Notes under the pieces: model-generated
Database searches by the model: none
What the model saw: only the letters and a program-made list of their open reading frames with translations
Told to the model about the DNA's origin: nothing
Part shown: one piece after another, positions 42,290 through 50,615 of the stretch
How positions within the stretch are numbered: position 1 is the first letter of the stretch
Layout of the letters: the number at the start of each line of letters is the position of its first letter
Position numbers and translations under genes: made by a program
DNA from: Hydrogenophilales bacterium
Lineage (GTDB): Bacteria; Pseudomonadota; Gammaproteobacteria; Burkholderiales; Thiobacillaceae
Assembly: GCA_023258975.1 (NCBI GenBank)
Contig: JAHFRD010000001.1
Coordinates: 1 to 64,000 of the forward strand
Length of the DNA: 64,000 nt
Direction of reading: 5' to 3'

Positions 42290-44647
42290 TCAGCGGCTCC
42301 GCGACATTGCAACCCAAGCCTGGCCCAGGCTCAAGCCCCCATCGTTGGGCGGCGCCTGAAGCGCGGCCAGGACGGTGAACCCGCGCGCGGCCAGGTGGCC
42401 GCTCAGTTCGCGGGAAAGGAGGTGATTCAGGAAACAGCCGCCACCCAGTGCAACCGTGCTCAGACCCTCGCGCTGGGCCGCACGTTCCAGCCAGTCCGCC
42501 AGGGCATGGGCCAGGGTGGCGTGAAATAAAGCGGCGCCGCGGGCTGGATTCTTCGCGTCGGCGAGGCGGGCCAGCAGGGGTAGCAAGTCGAGGCGGCCGT
42601 CGTCGTGAAGGACATGGCCGCCGCGCATGGGCGCAACCGAGCCATGTTGCTCTGCCAGGCCCTCCAGCAACATCGCCGCCTGCCCCTCGTAGGCCATGAC
42701 CGCGCGCGCGCCGAGCAATCCCGCCGCTGCGTCGAAGCAGCGGCCGAGGCTGCTTGTTTGTGGGCAGTTCAAGTCGCGCTCCAGCAATGGATGCAGTTGC
42801 GCCGCCGCCGGCTGGTCGAAAAAGCGGCGGGCGATTTCATCGCCGCGCCCCAGCCGGTGCAGCACCGCCGCCGCCATGCGCCAGGGCTGGCTGGCGGCCT
42901 TGTCGCCGCCGGGCAGCGGGAGGGGCGTGAGATGGCCCAAGCGGCTGAAATCGGCGTCCTCCACGCGCAGCAACTCGCCGCCCCAGGCGCCGCCGTCACT
43001 ACCCAGGCCCACCCCATCCAGCGCCAGGCCGAGGATGGGGCCGGTAACACCGTGTTCCGCCGCGATTGCCGCGATATGGGCATGGTGATGCTGCACGGCG
43101 AAGGCTGGCACGCCCCAGCGCCCGGCGAGTTCCAGTGCGTGGCGGCTGGCGAAGAAATCCGGGTGCAAGTCGTGGGCCACGGCTTGCGGCCGGACTTGCA
43201 GGATGTCGAGCAGATGTCCAGCCACCTCGATCAACATGGCGCAGGTCGCCGGGTTGTCGAGACCGCCGATGTGCTGGGAAACGAAAGCCTCGTCGCCTCG
43301 CGTGACGCAGATTGTGTTTTTCAGATGGCCGCCCAGGGCCAGCACCGAAGGGCCGGAACGCGGCAGGCGGATGGCGCGCGGGGTGTAACCACGGGCGCGG
43401 CGGATGAACTGGGGGGTATCGCCCAGACACCGCACCACCGAATCATCACAACGCGCCACGATGTCCCGGTCATGCAGCAACACCGCGTCGGCGATGCCGG
43501 CCAGACGCGCCAGCGCCTCGTCATTGCCAATGACCAAAGGCTCACCGCCGGGGTTGGCGCTGGTCATCACCAGCACCAGGGCTTGCGGCGCGTCCATCCA
43601 CGCGCTGCCGGTGGGTTGGCCGGCGGCTTCATGGAACAGCAGCCAGTGGATCGGCGTATAGGGCAGCATCACCCCCAGCCAGGCCAGACCGGGAGCGATG
43701 CCGGGGAAAGCGGCGTCACAGCCGGGCTTCTTGCGCAGCAGGACAATGGGCCGCTCCGGGGATTGCAGCAGTTCGGCCTCTTCCTCATTCACTTCCACCC
43801 AGTCGGCGATGGAGGCCAGATTGGCGGCCATCACCGCGAAGGGCTTTTCCTCGCGATTCTTGCGCTCACGCAGGCAACGCACGGCTTCCGGGTCGCGCGC
43901 GTCGCAGGCCAGGTGGAAACCGCCGAGGCCCTTGAGGGCGACGATGCGGCCGGATTGGAGGTGATTGAGGGTCTCGGCGATGGGGTCTTGTTGTAGCGCC
44001 GGCATCCCTGCCGGCGTCTTTTCAAACATCCGGCCGGCCCTAGAGGATACCGTCCCTTCGGGACATAAAGCCGGCGCTACAAGAAACGCCAGCTTCGGCC
44101 CGCACACCGGGCAAGCCGTCGGCTCCGCATGAAAACGCCGGTTGCCCGGATCGCGGTATTCCCGCTCGCACTCCGGGCACAGCGGGAAGGCCGCCATGCT
44201 GGTTTGCGCGCGGTCGTAGGGCAGGCGCCGGGTCAGGGTGTAGCGCGGGCCGCAGTGGGTGCAATTGATGAAGGCGTGGCGCCAACGCCGGTCGGCGGGG
44301 TCGAACAATTCCGCCAGGCAGTCGGGACAGGTGGCGGTGTCCGGGCCGATCAGGGTGGCGGCCTGGCCGGCACCGCTTTCGCCGATGCTGAATTCGGCGA
44401 ACTCACCAGTGGCCGGAGCGTCCGTCCAGGTCAGGTCACGCACCTGGGCGAGCGGCGGCAGTTCCTCCGGCAGGCGCCGGGTGAAAGCCTCGATGGCCGC
44501 CTCGACGCCTTCCAACAGCACTTCCACCCCGGCGGCATCGTTGCGCACCCAGCCGGTGAGATTCAATTCATTCGCCAGATGCCAGACCGTGGGGCGGAAA
44601 CCGACCCCCTGGACGATGCCGGTGACGCGGAGGCAGCGTTGCATCAC
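42290..44647 (-). CDS. hypF: Carbamoyltransferase HypF, with an in-frame repeat insertion
   Basis: A 785-residue enzyme that makes the cyanide precursor from carbamoyl phosphate and passes it to HypE. Domains in order: acylphosphatase (GIVQGVGFRPTVWHLANELN), zinc fingers (CPDCLAELFDP, CTHCGPRYTL, CPECEREYRD, CPVCGPKLAF), YrdC-like (GRIVALKGLGGFHLACDARD) and the Kae1-like C-terminal domain with VQHHHAHIAAIAAEHG. Between the last zinc finger and the YrdC domain, 30 extra residues (VAPALCPEGTVSS...GMPAL) are encoded exactly by a 90-bp palindromic element. This lies in an interdomain linker, so function may be retained. It follows hypB by 22 bp. Confidence 0.95.
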   Translation of the reverse strand: MMQRCLRVTGIVQGVGFRPTVWHLANELNLTGWVRNDAAGVEVLLEGVEAAIEAFTRRLPEELPPLAQVRDLTWTDAPATGEFAEFSIGESGAGQAATLIGPDTATCPDCLAELFDPADRRWRHAFINCTHCGPRYTLTRRLPYDRAQTSMAAFPLCPECEREYRDPGNRRFHAEPTACPVCGPKLAFLVAPALCPEGTVSSRAGRMFEKTPAGMPALQQDPIAETLNHLQSGRIVALKGLGGFHLACDARDPEAVRCLRERKNREEKPFAVMAANLASIADWVEVNEEEAELLQSPERPIVLLRKKPGCDAAFPGIAPGLAWLGVMLPYTPIHWLLFHEAAGQPTGSAWMDAPQALVLVMTSANPGGEPLVIGNDEALARLAGIADAVLLHDRDIVARCDDSVVRCLGDTPQFIRRARGYTPRAIRLPRSGPSVLALGGHLKNTICVTRGDEAFVSQHIGGLDNPATCAMLIEVAGHLLDILQVRPQAVAHDLHPDFFASRHALELAGRWGVPAFAVQHHHAHIAAIAAEHGVTGPILGLALDGVGLGSDGGAWGGELLRVEDADFSRLGHLTPLPLPGGDKAASQPWRMAAAVLHRLGRGDEIARRFFDQPAAAQLHPLLERDLNCPQTSSLGRCFDAAAGLLGARAVMAYEGQAAMLLEGLAEQHGSVAPMRGGHVLHDDGRLDLLPLLARLADAKNPARGAALFHATLAHALADWLERAAQREGLSTVALGGGCFLNHLLSRELSGHLAARGFTVLAALQAPPNDGGLSLGQAWVAMSRSR
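43992..44081. repeat. Composite palindromic element, copy C, in frame within hypF (90 bp)
   Basis: It has the same perfect 12-bp ends as copy B: TGTAGCGCCGGC at 43992-44003 and GCCGGCGCTACA at 44070-44081. Internally it has gccggcatccctgccggc and ccgtcccttcgggac palindromes. Its length of 90 bp equals 30 codons and no stop arises in the hypF frame. The arm with the terminator-like T-rich flank (gtcttttc) faces the antisense strand, so it would not terminate hypF transcription. Confidence 0.9.
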
Positions 44648-44669
44648 GTTGCCCGACTTACGCTGAAAA

Positions 44670-45671
44670 TCACCCCTTCGCCGCCAGCCGCGCTTCCAAC
44701 TCCGCGATCCGCTTCTTCAACAGGTTCACGTTCTGCTGCCGCGCGGCAATGGCGACATCGACGCCTTCGGTGAGCCAGGCGAGCCAGCGTTCCATGCCTT
44801 CACCGCTGGTGGCCGAGACCTTGAGCACTTCCAGCTTGGGGTTGATGCGGTGCGCATATTCGACGCACCTGTCGACGTCAAAGGTCAGGTGCGGCAGCAG
44901 ATCCACCTTGTTGAGGAGCATCAGGTCGGCGGCATGGAACATGTCCGGGTATTTCAACGGTTTGTCTTCGCCTTCCGTGACCGAGAGGATCACCACCTTG
45001 TGCGCTTCGCCAAGGTCGAAGGCGGAGGGGCAGACCAGATTGCCGACGTTCTCGATCATCAGCAGGCCGTCGTCGGGCAGGCTCAGGCGTTCCAGGGCAT
45101 GGCCGACCATGTGGGCGTCGAGGTGGCAGCCGCGGCCGGTGTTGACCTGCACCGCCGGGGCGCCGGTGGCGCGGATGCGGTCGGCATCAAAGCTGGTCTG
45201 CTGGTCGCCTTCCACCACGCCGACCGGCAGGCGGCCGGCGAGATCCTGGATGGTCTTTACCAGCAGCGTGGTCTTGCCGGAACCGGGGCTGGATACCAGG
45301 TTGACGGCGAACAGGCCATGTTCGGCGAAGTACTGCCGGTTCTCGGTGGCATAGGCGTTGTTCTTGCCGAGGATGTCCTGCTCGATCTTTACCATGCGTT
45401 CCTGGCTCATCCCCGGCGCGTGCGCGTGGGCGGGGCCAAGGCCGTAGTGAAGATCGCCCTTGTGTTCGTGGTAGTGCGTGGCGCCGGCGTCGTGCAAGTG
45501 GTCATGGGCGTGGCCGGGCTCGGTGTGCTCATGGCTGTGTTCATGGGGGTGCGGGTGGCTGTGCGTGGTGCCGTCGGCATGGGTGTGTTCATGCGCGTGA
45601 TCGTGGGGGTGTTCGTGCTCCTGGCCCTCGATGTGGGTTTCGCCCTGGCCGCAGCCGCAAACTGTACACAT
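44670..45671 (-). CDS. hypB: Hydrogenase nickel-incorporation GTPase HypB
   Basis: A 333-residue GTPase delivering nickel to the hydrogenase large subunit. The N-terminus [11 protein letters not shown] is the high-affinity nickel site. Residues ~14-85 form a very histidine-rich nickel-storage segment ([20 protein letters not shown]). The G domain has the P-loop [14 protein letters not shown] near 127, [26 protein letters not shown] and [14 protein letters not shown] 45671 is fixed by the CxxCxC motif. It lies between hypA and hypF, and the gap to hypA contains part of a palindromic repeat. Confidence 0.96.
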   Translation of the reverse strand: MCTVCGCGQGETHIEGQEHEHPHDHAHEHTHADGTTHSHPHPHEHSHEHTEPGHAHDHLHDAGATHYHEHKGDLHYGLGPAHAHAPGMSQERMVKIEQDILGKNNAYATENRQYFAEHGLFAVNLVSSPGSGKTTLLVKTIQDLAGRLPVGVVEGDQQTSFDADRIRATGAPAVQVNTGRGCHLDAHMVGHALERLSLPDDGLLMIENVGNLVCPSAFDLGEAHKVVILSVTEGEDKPLKYPDMFHAADLMLLNKVDLLPHLTFDVDRCVEYAHRINPKLEVLKVSATSGEGMERWLAWLTEGVDVAIAARQQNVNLLKKRIAELEARLAAKG

Positions 45672-45697
45672 GGTGTGTTGCTCCTTGAATGTCCGAA

Positions 45698-45719
45698 TCG
45701 CGGGCAAGCCCGCTCCTAC
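45698..45719. repeat. Half copy of a second palindromic repeat, supplying the hypA stop codon
   Basis: This 22-bp stretch (beginning tcgcgggcaagcccgctcct) is identical to each arm of the element at 53531-53588. The hypA stop codon (45716-45718 on the minus strand) lies inside it. Confidence 0.85.
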
Positions 45720-46057
45720 TCCACCAGCAGGTCCTTGACCCGCATTTCCGTGCCGCCGGTGGCTTGCACCTGATAGCCGCCGCATTTCGGGCAGGCATCG
45801 TACAGCGCCGTCACCGGCACCGTTGCGGCGCACTCCAGACAAAACCCCTGTCCGGGCACGCGTTCCAGTTCGACGCGGGCGCCCTCCGCGACACTGCCTC
45901 TGAACACGACATCGAGACAGAAAGCCAGCGCCTCCGGTTCCACCCCGGACAGCGCGCCGATTTCCAGGCGCACTTCGGTCACTTTCTTGAAATTCTGCTT
46001 GCCGGCGGCGTCCTCGACGATCTGGAGAATGCCTTCGGCCAGGGACAATTCATGCAT
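45716..46057 (-). CDS. hypA: Hydrogenase maturation nickel metallochaperone HypA
   Basis: A 113-residue protein with the nickel-binding N-terminus [10 protein letters not shown] (His2, Glu3) and a zinc site formed by two CxxC motifs: [11 protein letters not shown] (Cys73, Cys76) and [10 protein letters not shown] (Cys89, Cys92). It passes nickel to HypB. The protein ends in the normal place (KDLLVE), but the stop codon is contributed by the palindromic repeat downstream. It starts 4 bp after the end of the upstream HupK-like gene. Confidence 0.95.
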   Translation of the reverse strand: MHELSLAEGILQIVEDAAGKQNFKKVTEVRLEIGALSGVEPEALAFCLDVVFRGSVAEGARVELERVPGQGFCLECAATVPVTALYDACPKCGGYQVQATGGTEMRVKDLLVE

Positions 46058-46060
46058 ACA

Positions 46061-47170
46061 TCATCTCGCTTCACTTACCTCGATTCCAAAGGCGACGCAG
46101 GGATCCAGTGACTGGGCGACCAGCCGGGCGCGGGCGTCCAGTCCATCTCCCGGCGCGAGGCCGGCCAGGGCCTGGCACAGGGGGCCGGCGGGATGGAAAT
46201 TCCATTCGGTGGGGGCGACGATGCGGTACTGCTCCACCTTGCCCTCCCGCAGGCGCGCCACGTGAAACAGCAGGCCACGCGCGGTTTCCACGCCGGCCAG
46301 GCCGGTATTGTTGCTGAGGGGCCAGGCACGAACCCATATGGAGCCGGCAAGGATGCCGGCGCTACATTCGGCCAGTCGCGCGGGCAGTTCCGTCAGTTCC
46401 AGCAAACGCGCCAGCAGACGCGCGCCGGCGCCGCAGCCGCGTTGCGCGATCCAGGCGGCGAGCAGCGGTTGTTCGCGCATGCGGGCGAGCGCGCCGGTCT
46501 CGGCGGGCGCGCCGCGCCACAGCGGTTGGCCGCAGAACGCCGGCTCATCGAGCGCCCGCCGCGCGAGTTCATGGGCTTCCGCGTCTTCCAGGATGGCCAG
46601 CGGCGGCAACGGGCCGGCCTGGCTGATGCCGATATCCGCGCCCTCCCCCAGCCCGGCGAACAGGCGCGCGGTCGCGGTGGCGCCCGCATGGCGCCAGGCA
46701 TCGAATCCGGCGAGGCCGCGCGCCAGCCAGACGTCGGCCGCCTCGCCCAGCAGGGTGGTTCGCAATAACTCGTCGAGCGTCTCCAGAAAGTGCGTGGGAT
46801 CGGCGGCGCTCTGGCGCAGCCGCGACTGGCCGGCCTGGTCGGGCGGCATGCCCTGTTGTTGCGGCCAGTCGAGCAGGAAGCGCCAGGCATGTTCCTGGGC
46901 CAGTTCCAGCAACACGGCGGTTTCGCGCGCCCGGCTCACGGCGGCGGCAGGCATCACACCCGACGCCGCTTCACAGGCGGCCTTGGCGGCGACTCGTTGC
47001 GCCTTGCCGCACAGGCTGAAAATCAGTCCGGCCAGATGCGCGGCTTCCTCGGGCGCCCGCCCGCCCAGGAGCTTCTGTGCCAGTTGTGGCCGCGAGGACT
47101 GGATGGCCACCGTGGCCGGCGCGACGCCGCGCGTTTTCAGTTGAATGTCGATCCGGCCTTCGAGGTTCAT
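46061..47170 (-). CDS. HoxV/HupK-like hydrogenase assembly protein
   Basis: A 369-residue protein whose C-terminal half resembles the NiFe hydrogenase large subunit without its catalytic cysteine pairs: ETARGLLFHVARLREGKVEQ, APTEWNFHPAGPLCQAL and QSLDPCVAFGIEV. HoxV/HupK proteins are proposed scaffolds for the Fe(CN)2CO group. ATG 47170 gives MNLEGRIDIQLKTRGVAPAT. Near residue 275 a 24-bp half copy of the palindromic element encodes CSAGILAG in frame. The gene sits between hypX and hypA, 55 bp after the former. Confidence 0.72.
   Translation of the reverse strand: MNLEGRIDIQLKTRGVAPATVAIQSSRPQLAQKLLGGRAPEEAAHLAGLIFSLCGKAQRVAAKAACEAASGVMPAAAVSRARETAVLLELAQEHAWRFLLDWPQQQGMPPDQAGQSRLRQSAADPTHFLETLDELLRTTLLGEAADVWLARGLAGFDAWRHAGATATARLFAGLGEGADIGISQAGPLPPLAILEDAEAHELARRALDEPAFCGQPLWRGAPAETGALARMREQPLLAAWIAQRGCGAGARLLARLLELTELPARLAECSAGILAGSIWVRAWPLSNNTGLAGVETARGLLFHVARLREGKVEQYRIVAPTEWNFHPAGPLCQALAGLAPGDGLDARARLVAQSLDPCVAFGIEVSEAR
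46344..46367. repeat. Palindromic element, half copy D, in frame within the hupK-like gene (24 bp)
   Basis: Sequence gccggcaaggatgccggcgc followed by taca matches one arm of copy C with one mismatch and carries the terminal GCCGGCGCTACA. Its 24 bp equals eight codons, and it lies in an open coding frame. Confidence 0.8.
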
Positions 47171-47225
47171 GTCCGCGCCCAGGGCAAGCGAGGGGTGAAC
47201 ACGGCATCGGCGCGCGCCGCGTGAC

Positions 47226-48929
47226 TCATTCCGCGCCCTCCGCGTCCGGCACCACCCAGCCCAATTCCCGATGGATCGCCAGATGCCGGGGCGTCCAGGA
47301 ATGCGGGGTCTTGCGCACGAAGTGATGGCGGGCAACGTGGTAGCTGGGATCGAAGCCGTAGAAATTGCGCTGCATGTGTTTCAGTTCCTCGGCGCGATAG
47401 GCGTCCAGCGCTTTGCTCGCCTCGTCCTCCGCCCGGCGCCGACACTTGGCTTGCAGCCGCGCCTCGAAATCGGTGGCGACGGCCAGGGCTTCGGCGCGGG
47501 TACGGGCTTCCGCCTCGAAAGCGGGCAGGTGGTCGCCGAACACCGCGTCGAGGAAGCCCATGTTCGCCGCCGCCTCGGCGCCCAGCGGTAACCGGCCGCG
47601 CATGATCTCGGCGGCCCGCTCCACGCCCACCCGGCGCGGCAGCAGATAGCTCCAGTATTCCGAGCCGTACAGGTTGCCCATGTTCTTGTAGTGCGGGTTC
47701 AGGATCACCCCGCGCCGCGCCCATACCCGGTCGGCGGCCAGGGCCAGGAAGGCGCCGCCGGCGCCGGCATTGCCGCGCAGGGCGCTGATCGTGAGATGGC
47801 GCGAGGAGTTGAGAATGGCCCGGCACAGATCATCCATCGCGTTGATGTTGCGCCAGGACTCGTCGGAGGGGCTTTCCGCCGCCTCGATACGGTTGAGGTC
47901 GAGGCCGTTGCTGAAAAAATCCTCACCCCCCAGGAGCACGATGACTTTGGTGGGGCGCTGTGTCGCGGCTTCATAAGCGGCCAGCAGGTGTTGGCAGGCC
48001 GCCGTGCTCATGGCGCCGTTGTAGAAGTCGAAGTGGAGATAGCCGACGCCGGCGGATTCTTCGTAGCGAATTTCCGGGGAGAAATTGGGCAACGCTTCCA
48101 TTTCCAGCAACGCCCCGGCTTCCGGAAACACGCCCGCCACCGGCAGCTTGATACCCATCGCCGGTGTCCTGGCATGGCCGATCCACACCGCGCCATCGAG
48201 CGTCGCCCGCACCACCCCCTCTCCCACGCGGCCCAGCAGTTCGCCCGGCGCGCCGGTCGCGGCATGGGCGCGGGCGTTGTAGAGGTGGCAAGGCTGCCCG
48301 AACAGGCTGTCGCGCACGCCGGGGAAGCCGTCGCCGCAGTTGAGCCTGGCCAGCACCGTGGCGGTGTCGTCGCGCGACCAGTCGATGGCGCGGTCGGCCT
48401 GTCGCATCAAGGGCCGGCGTTGCCCGCGCGCCGCGCTCTGATCCAGCGGCGCGGGTTTCCAGGTTCCGGCCCGATAGTCCGGCAGGCGTTCAAGGGCGGC
48501 GCGCACCGCGCGCACGGCCGCTTCGGTGACTTCGTTGCGGTACAGGCTGGATTTCTTCGCTACACGCATGGGGAAGGTTTCGCTCGCCCACACCGGGCCG
48601 GCATCCATCTCCGCTTCCGCCTGGAGCACGGTGACGCCCCATTCGGCCTCGCCATTGAGAATGGCCCAGTCCAGCGCCGACGGCCCCCGGTCGCCGACGA
48701 TGCCGGGATGCGCGATCAGGCAGACATGCCGGCGCCAGATGGTTTCCGGAATCGCCCGGCGCAGGTAGGGCGCCAAAACCAGGTGGGGGCGGAACAGTTC
48801 CACGGCCTCGACGCTGACGCTGTCGTTGATGTCGAACTCGATGGAAATCTCATGGCCCAGCGCCGTGAGTTCCACGAACAGCCGCTGGGTCAGGCTGTTG
48901 AAGGCGTGGGTGAGGAAGAGGATGCGCAT
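47226..48929 (-). CDS. hypX: Hydrogenase maturation factor HypX/HoxX (CO-forming)
   Basis: A 567-residue protein with an N-terminal formyltransferase-like domain (MRILFLTHAFNSLTQRL, CLIAHPGIVGDRGPSALDWA) and a C-terminal enoyl-CoA hydratase-like domain (NSSRHLTISALRGNAGAGGA, FLALAADRVWARRGVILNPH, YKNMGNLYGSEYWSYLLPRR). HypX makes the CO ligand of the active-site iron from formyl-tetrahydrofolate under aerobic conditions. Its presence implies an oxygen-tolerant or aerobically made NiFe hydrogenase elsewhere in the genome. It starts 16 bp after hypE. Confidence 0.93.
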   Translation of the reverse strand: MRILFLTHAFNSLTQRLFVELTALGHEISIEFDINDSVSVEAVELFRPHLVLAPYLRRAIPETIWRRHVCLIAHPGIVGDRGPSALDWAILNGEAEWGVTVLQAEAEMDAGPVWASETFPMRVAKKSSLYRNEVTEAAVRAVRAALERLPDYRAGTWKPAPLDQSAARGQRRPLMRQADRAIDWSRDDTATVLARLNCGDGFPGVRDSLFGQPCHLYNARAHAATGAPGELLGRVGEGVVRATLDGAVWIGHARTPAMGIKLPVAGVFPEAGALLEMEALPNFSPEIRYEESAGVGYLHFDFYNGAMSTAACQHLLAAYEAATQRPTKVIVLLGGEDFFSNGLDLNRIEAAESPSDESWRNINAMDDLCRAILNSSRHLTISALRGNAGAGGAFLALAADRVWARRGVILNPHYKNMGNLYGSEYWSYLLPRRVGVERAAEIMRGRLPLGAEAAANMGFLDAVFGDHLPAFEAEARTRAEALAVATDFEARLQAKCRRRAEDEASKALDAYRAEELKHMQRNFYGFDPSYHVARHHFVRKTPHSWTPRHLAIHRELGWVVPDAEGAE

Positions 48930-48945
48930 GGTTCAGCGGAATTTT

Positions 48946-50013
48946 TCAGCAAATCCTCGGCAACTGCTCGCCGGAGAGCCAATCCACCATGCGCCGCCCG
49001 CCGAACCGGGTTTTCATCTGGACGAAGCCGTTGGAGTCCGCCACGACCTTGCCGATGATGGCGCTCTGCCGGCCTTGAGGATGGGCGCGCATGGCGGCGA
49101 GGAGTTTGTCTGCGTCCTCGGCGGCGCAGATGGCGATGAGCTTGCCTTCATTGGCGATGTTGAGCGGATCCAGGCCAAGCAGTTCGCAGGCGGCTTCGAC
49201 TTCCGGTTTCACCGGAATGGCCGCCTCTTCCAGATGGACGCCGACGCCGGACTGCCGGGCGATTTCGTTGATGGTCGCGGCCAGGCCGCCGCGGGTGGGG
49301 TCGCGCATCACCCGGATCGCGGCGCCGCTGGCCAGCATGGCGGCGGTGAGGCCGTTCAGGGAGGCGGTATCGGACAGGATGGGGGCGTCGAAGGAGAGAT
49401 TTTCCCGCTTGCTCATGATCGCCATGCCGTGGTCGCCAAGGCTGCCGGACACCAGCAGCGCGTCGCCGGGCCGCGCCAGGTCGCCGGAGAGATGCACGCC
49501 GTCGGGCAGGAAGCCGATACCGGTGGTGGTGATGAACACGCCGTCGCCCTTGCCATGCTCCACCACCTTGGTATCGCCCGCCACCAGCTTCACGCCCGCT
49601 TCGTTCGCCGCCCGCGCCATCGACATGACGATGCGCGCCAGATCGGACAGGGGGAAACCCTCTTCCAGAATGAAGCCGGCGGTGAGATAGAGCGGCGTGG
49701 CGCCCATCACCGCGACGTCGTTGACCGTGCCGTGCACCGAGAGGCCGCCGATGTCGCCGCCGGGGAAGAACAGGGGCGAAACCACATGGCTGTCGGTGGA
49801 GACCACCAGGCGGCCGTTGCCCTGGGGCAGGCAGGTGCCGTCGTTCCCCTGGGCCAGGTATTCGTTGCCCAGATGTCTGGCGAACAAATCCGAGATCAAC
49901 TGCGTCATGGCGCGTCCGCCACCGCCGTGGCTCAGGTCGACGCGGCCTTGTTTGAGGTCCAGGGGACGGGCGTAGCCGGTTTTCACCGGGCTTTTCATTT
50001 CTGGGCCGCTCAT
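48946..50013 (-). CDS. hypE: Hydrogenase maturation protein HypE (thiocarboxamide dehydratase)
   Basis: A 355-residue PurM-like enzyme that dehydrates its own carbamoylated C-terminal cysteine to a thiocyanate, giving the CN ligands. Visible are VDLSHGGGGRAMTQLISDLF, VSTDSHVVSPLFFPGGDIGG, VAGDTKVVEHGKGDGVFITT, and the essential C-terminal motif QLPRIC ending exactly in cysteine. ATG 50013 was chosen over 50049 to give the usual short N-terminus. It is the first gene of the leftward operon. Confidence 0.96.
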   Translation of the reverse strand: MSGPEMKSPVKTGYARPLDLKQGRVDLSHGGGGRAMTQLISDLFARHLGNEYLAQGNDGTCLPQGNGRLVVSTDSHVVSPLFFPGGDIGGLSVHGTVNDVAVMGATPLYLTAGFILEEGFPLSDLARIVMSMARAANEAGVKLVAGDTKVVEHGKGDGVFITTTGIGFLPDGVHLSGDLARPGDALLVSGSLGDHGMAIMSKRENLSFDAPILSDTASLNGLTAAMLASGAAIRVMRDPTRGGLAATINEIARQSGVGVHLEEAAIPVKPEVEAACELLGLDPLNIANEGKLIAICAAEDADKLLAAMRAHPQGRQSAIIGKVVADSNGFVQMKTRFGGRRMVDWLSGEQLPRIC

Positions 50014-50110
50014 GTCGGCGATTCCTTCGGGGATGTGGGGCGGCCGCAAGTGTAGCGCTCACCGGCACCGTTCATTCAGCACCGCCGGAGACATCCCGCA
50101 CCCTCCAGTT

Positions 50111-50566
50111 TCAACCTGGCTGGCGATACACCAGCACCGGAGTCTTGCAGTGGGTCAACACCTTCTGGGTTTCCGATCCAAGCAACAGCGCGCTCGCGCC
50201 ACGCCGCCCGTGCGATGCCATGAAGATGAGATCACAAGCCTCGCTCGCGGCGGCGGCGATGATTCCTTCATGCGGGGAATCGCATTCGCTGCTCAGGGTT
50301 GCTGCCGCCACACCCACGGCGGCGGCCGCCTGTGACGCGCCGCTCAATATCATATTGGCCCGTTGGTTCATCGTGGCGCGGAATGCGTCGTAGGCCGCCA
50401 TCTCGTCGAACAGCGCCTCGCCCGCGATGGCGGTCGGGAAATAGGCGGATTTCGCGTGATAAAACGTCAGCCGGGCGCCGATTTCCTTGGCGAACGAGCA
50501 GGCACGAGTGACCGCCGAATTGGACAATTCACCGCCATCGACGGGCACCAGGATGTGTTTGAACAT
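50111..50566 (-). CDS. Universal stress protein UspA family
   Basis: A single Usp domain of 151 residues: MFKHILVPVDGGELSNSAVT at the N-terminus and the ATP-binding signature MASHGRRGASALLLGSETQKVL (G-2x-G-9x-G-S/T-like) near residue 115. Small cytoplasmic protein induced by stress or starvation in relatives. A strong ribosome site (GGAGGT, 4-5 bp) precedes the ATG. It lies between the P-type ATPase gene and hypE on the same strand with 50- and 97-bp gaps, so cotranscription is possible. Confidence 0.88.
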   Translation of the reverse strand: MFKHILVPVDGGELSNSAVTRACSFAKEIGARLTFYHAKSAYFPTAIAGEALFDEMAAYDAFRATMNQRANMILSGASQAAAAVGVAAATLSSECDSPHEGIIAAAASEACDLIFMASHGRRGASALLLGSETQKVLTHCKTPVLVYRQPG

Positions 50567-50615
50567 GATCGACCTCCGTGAGTCACTCCCAGCATAGGCC
50601 AGCGCCGCGAAGCCG

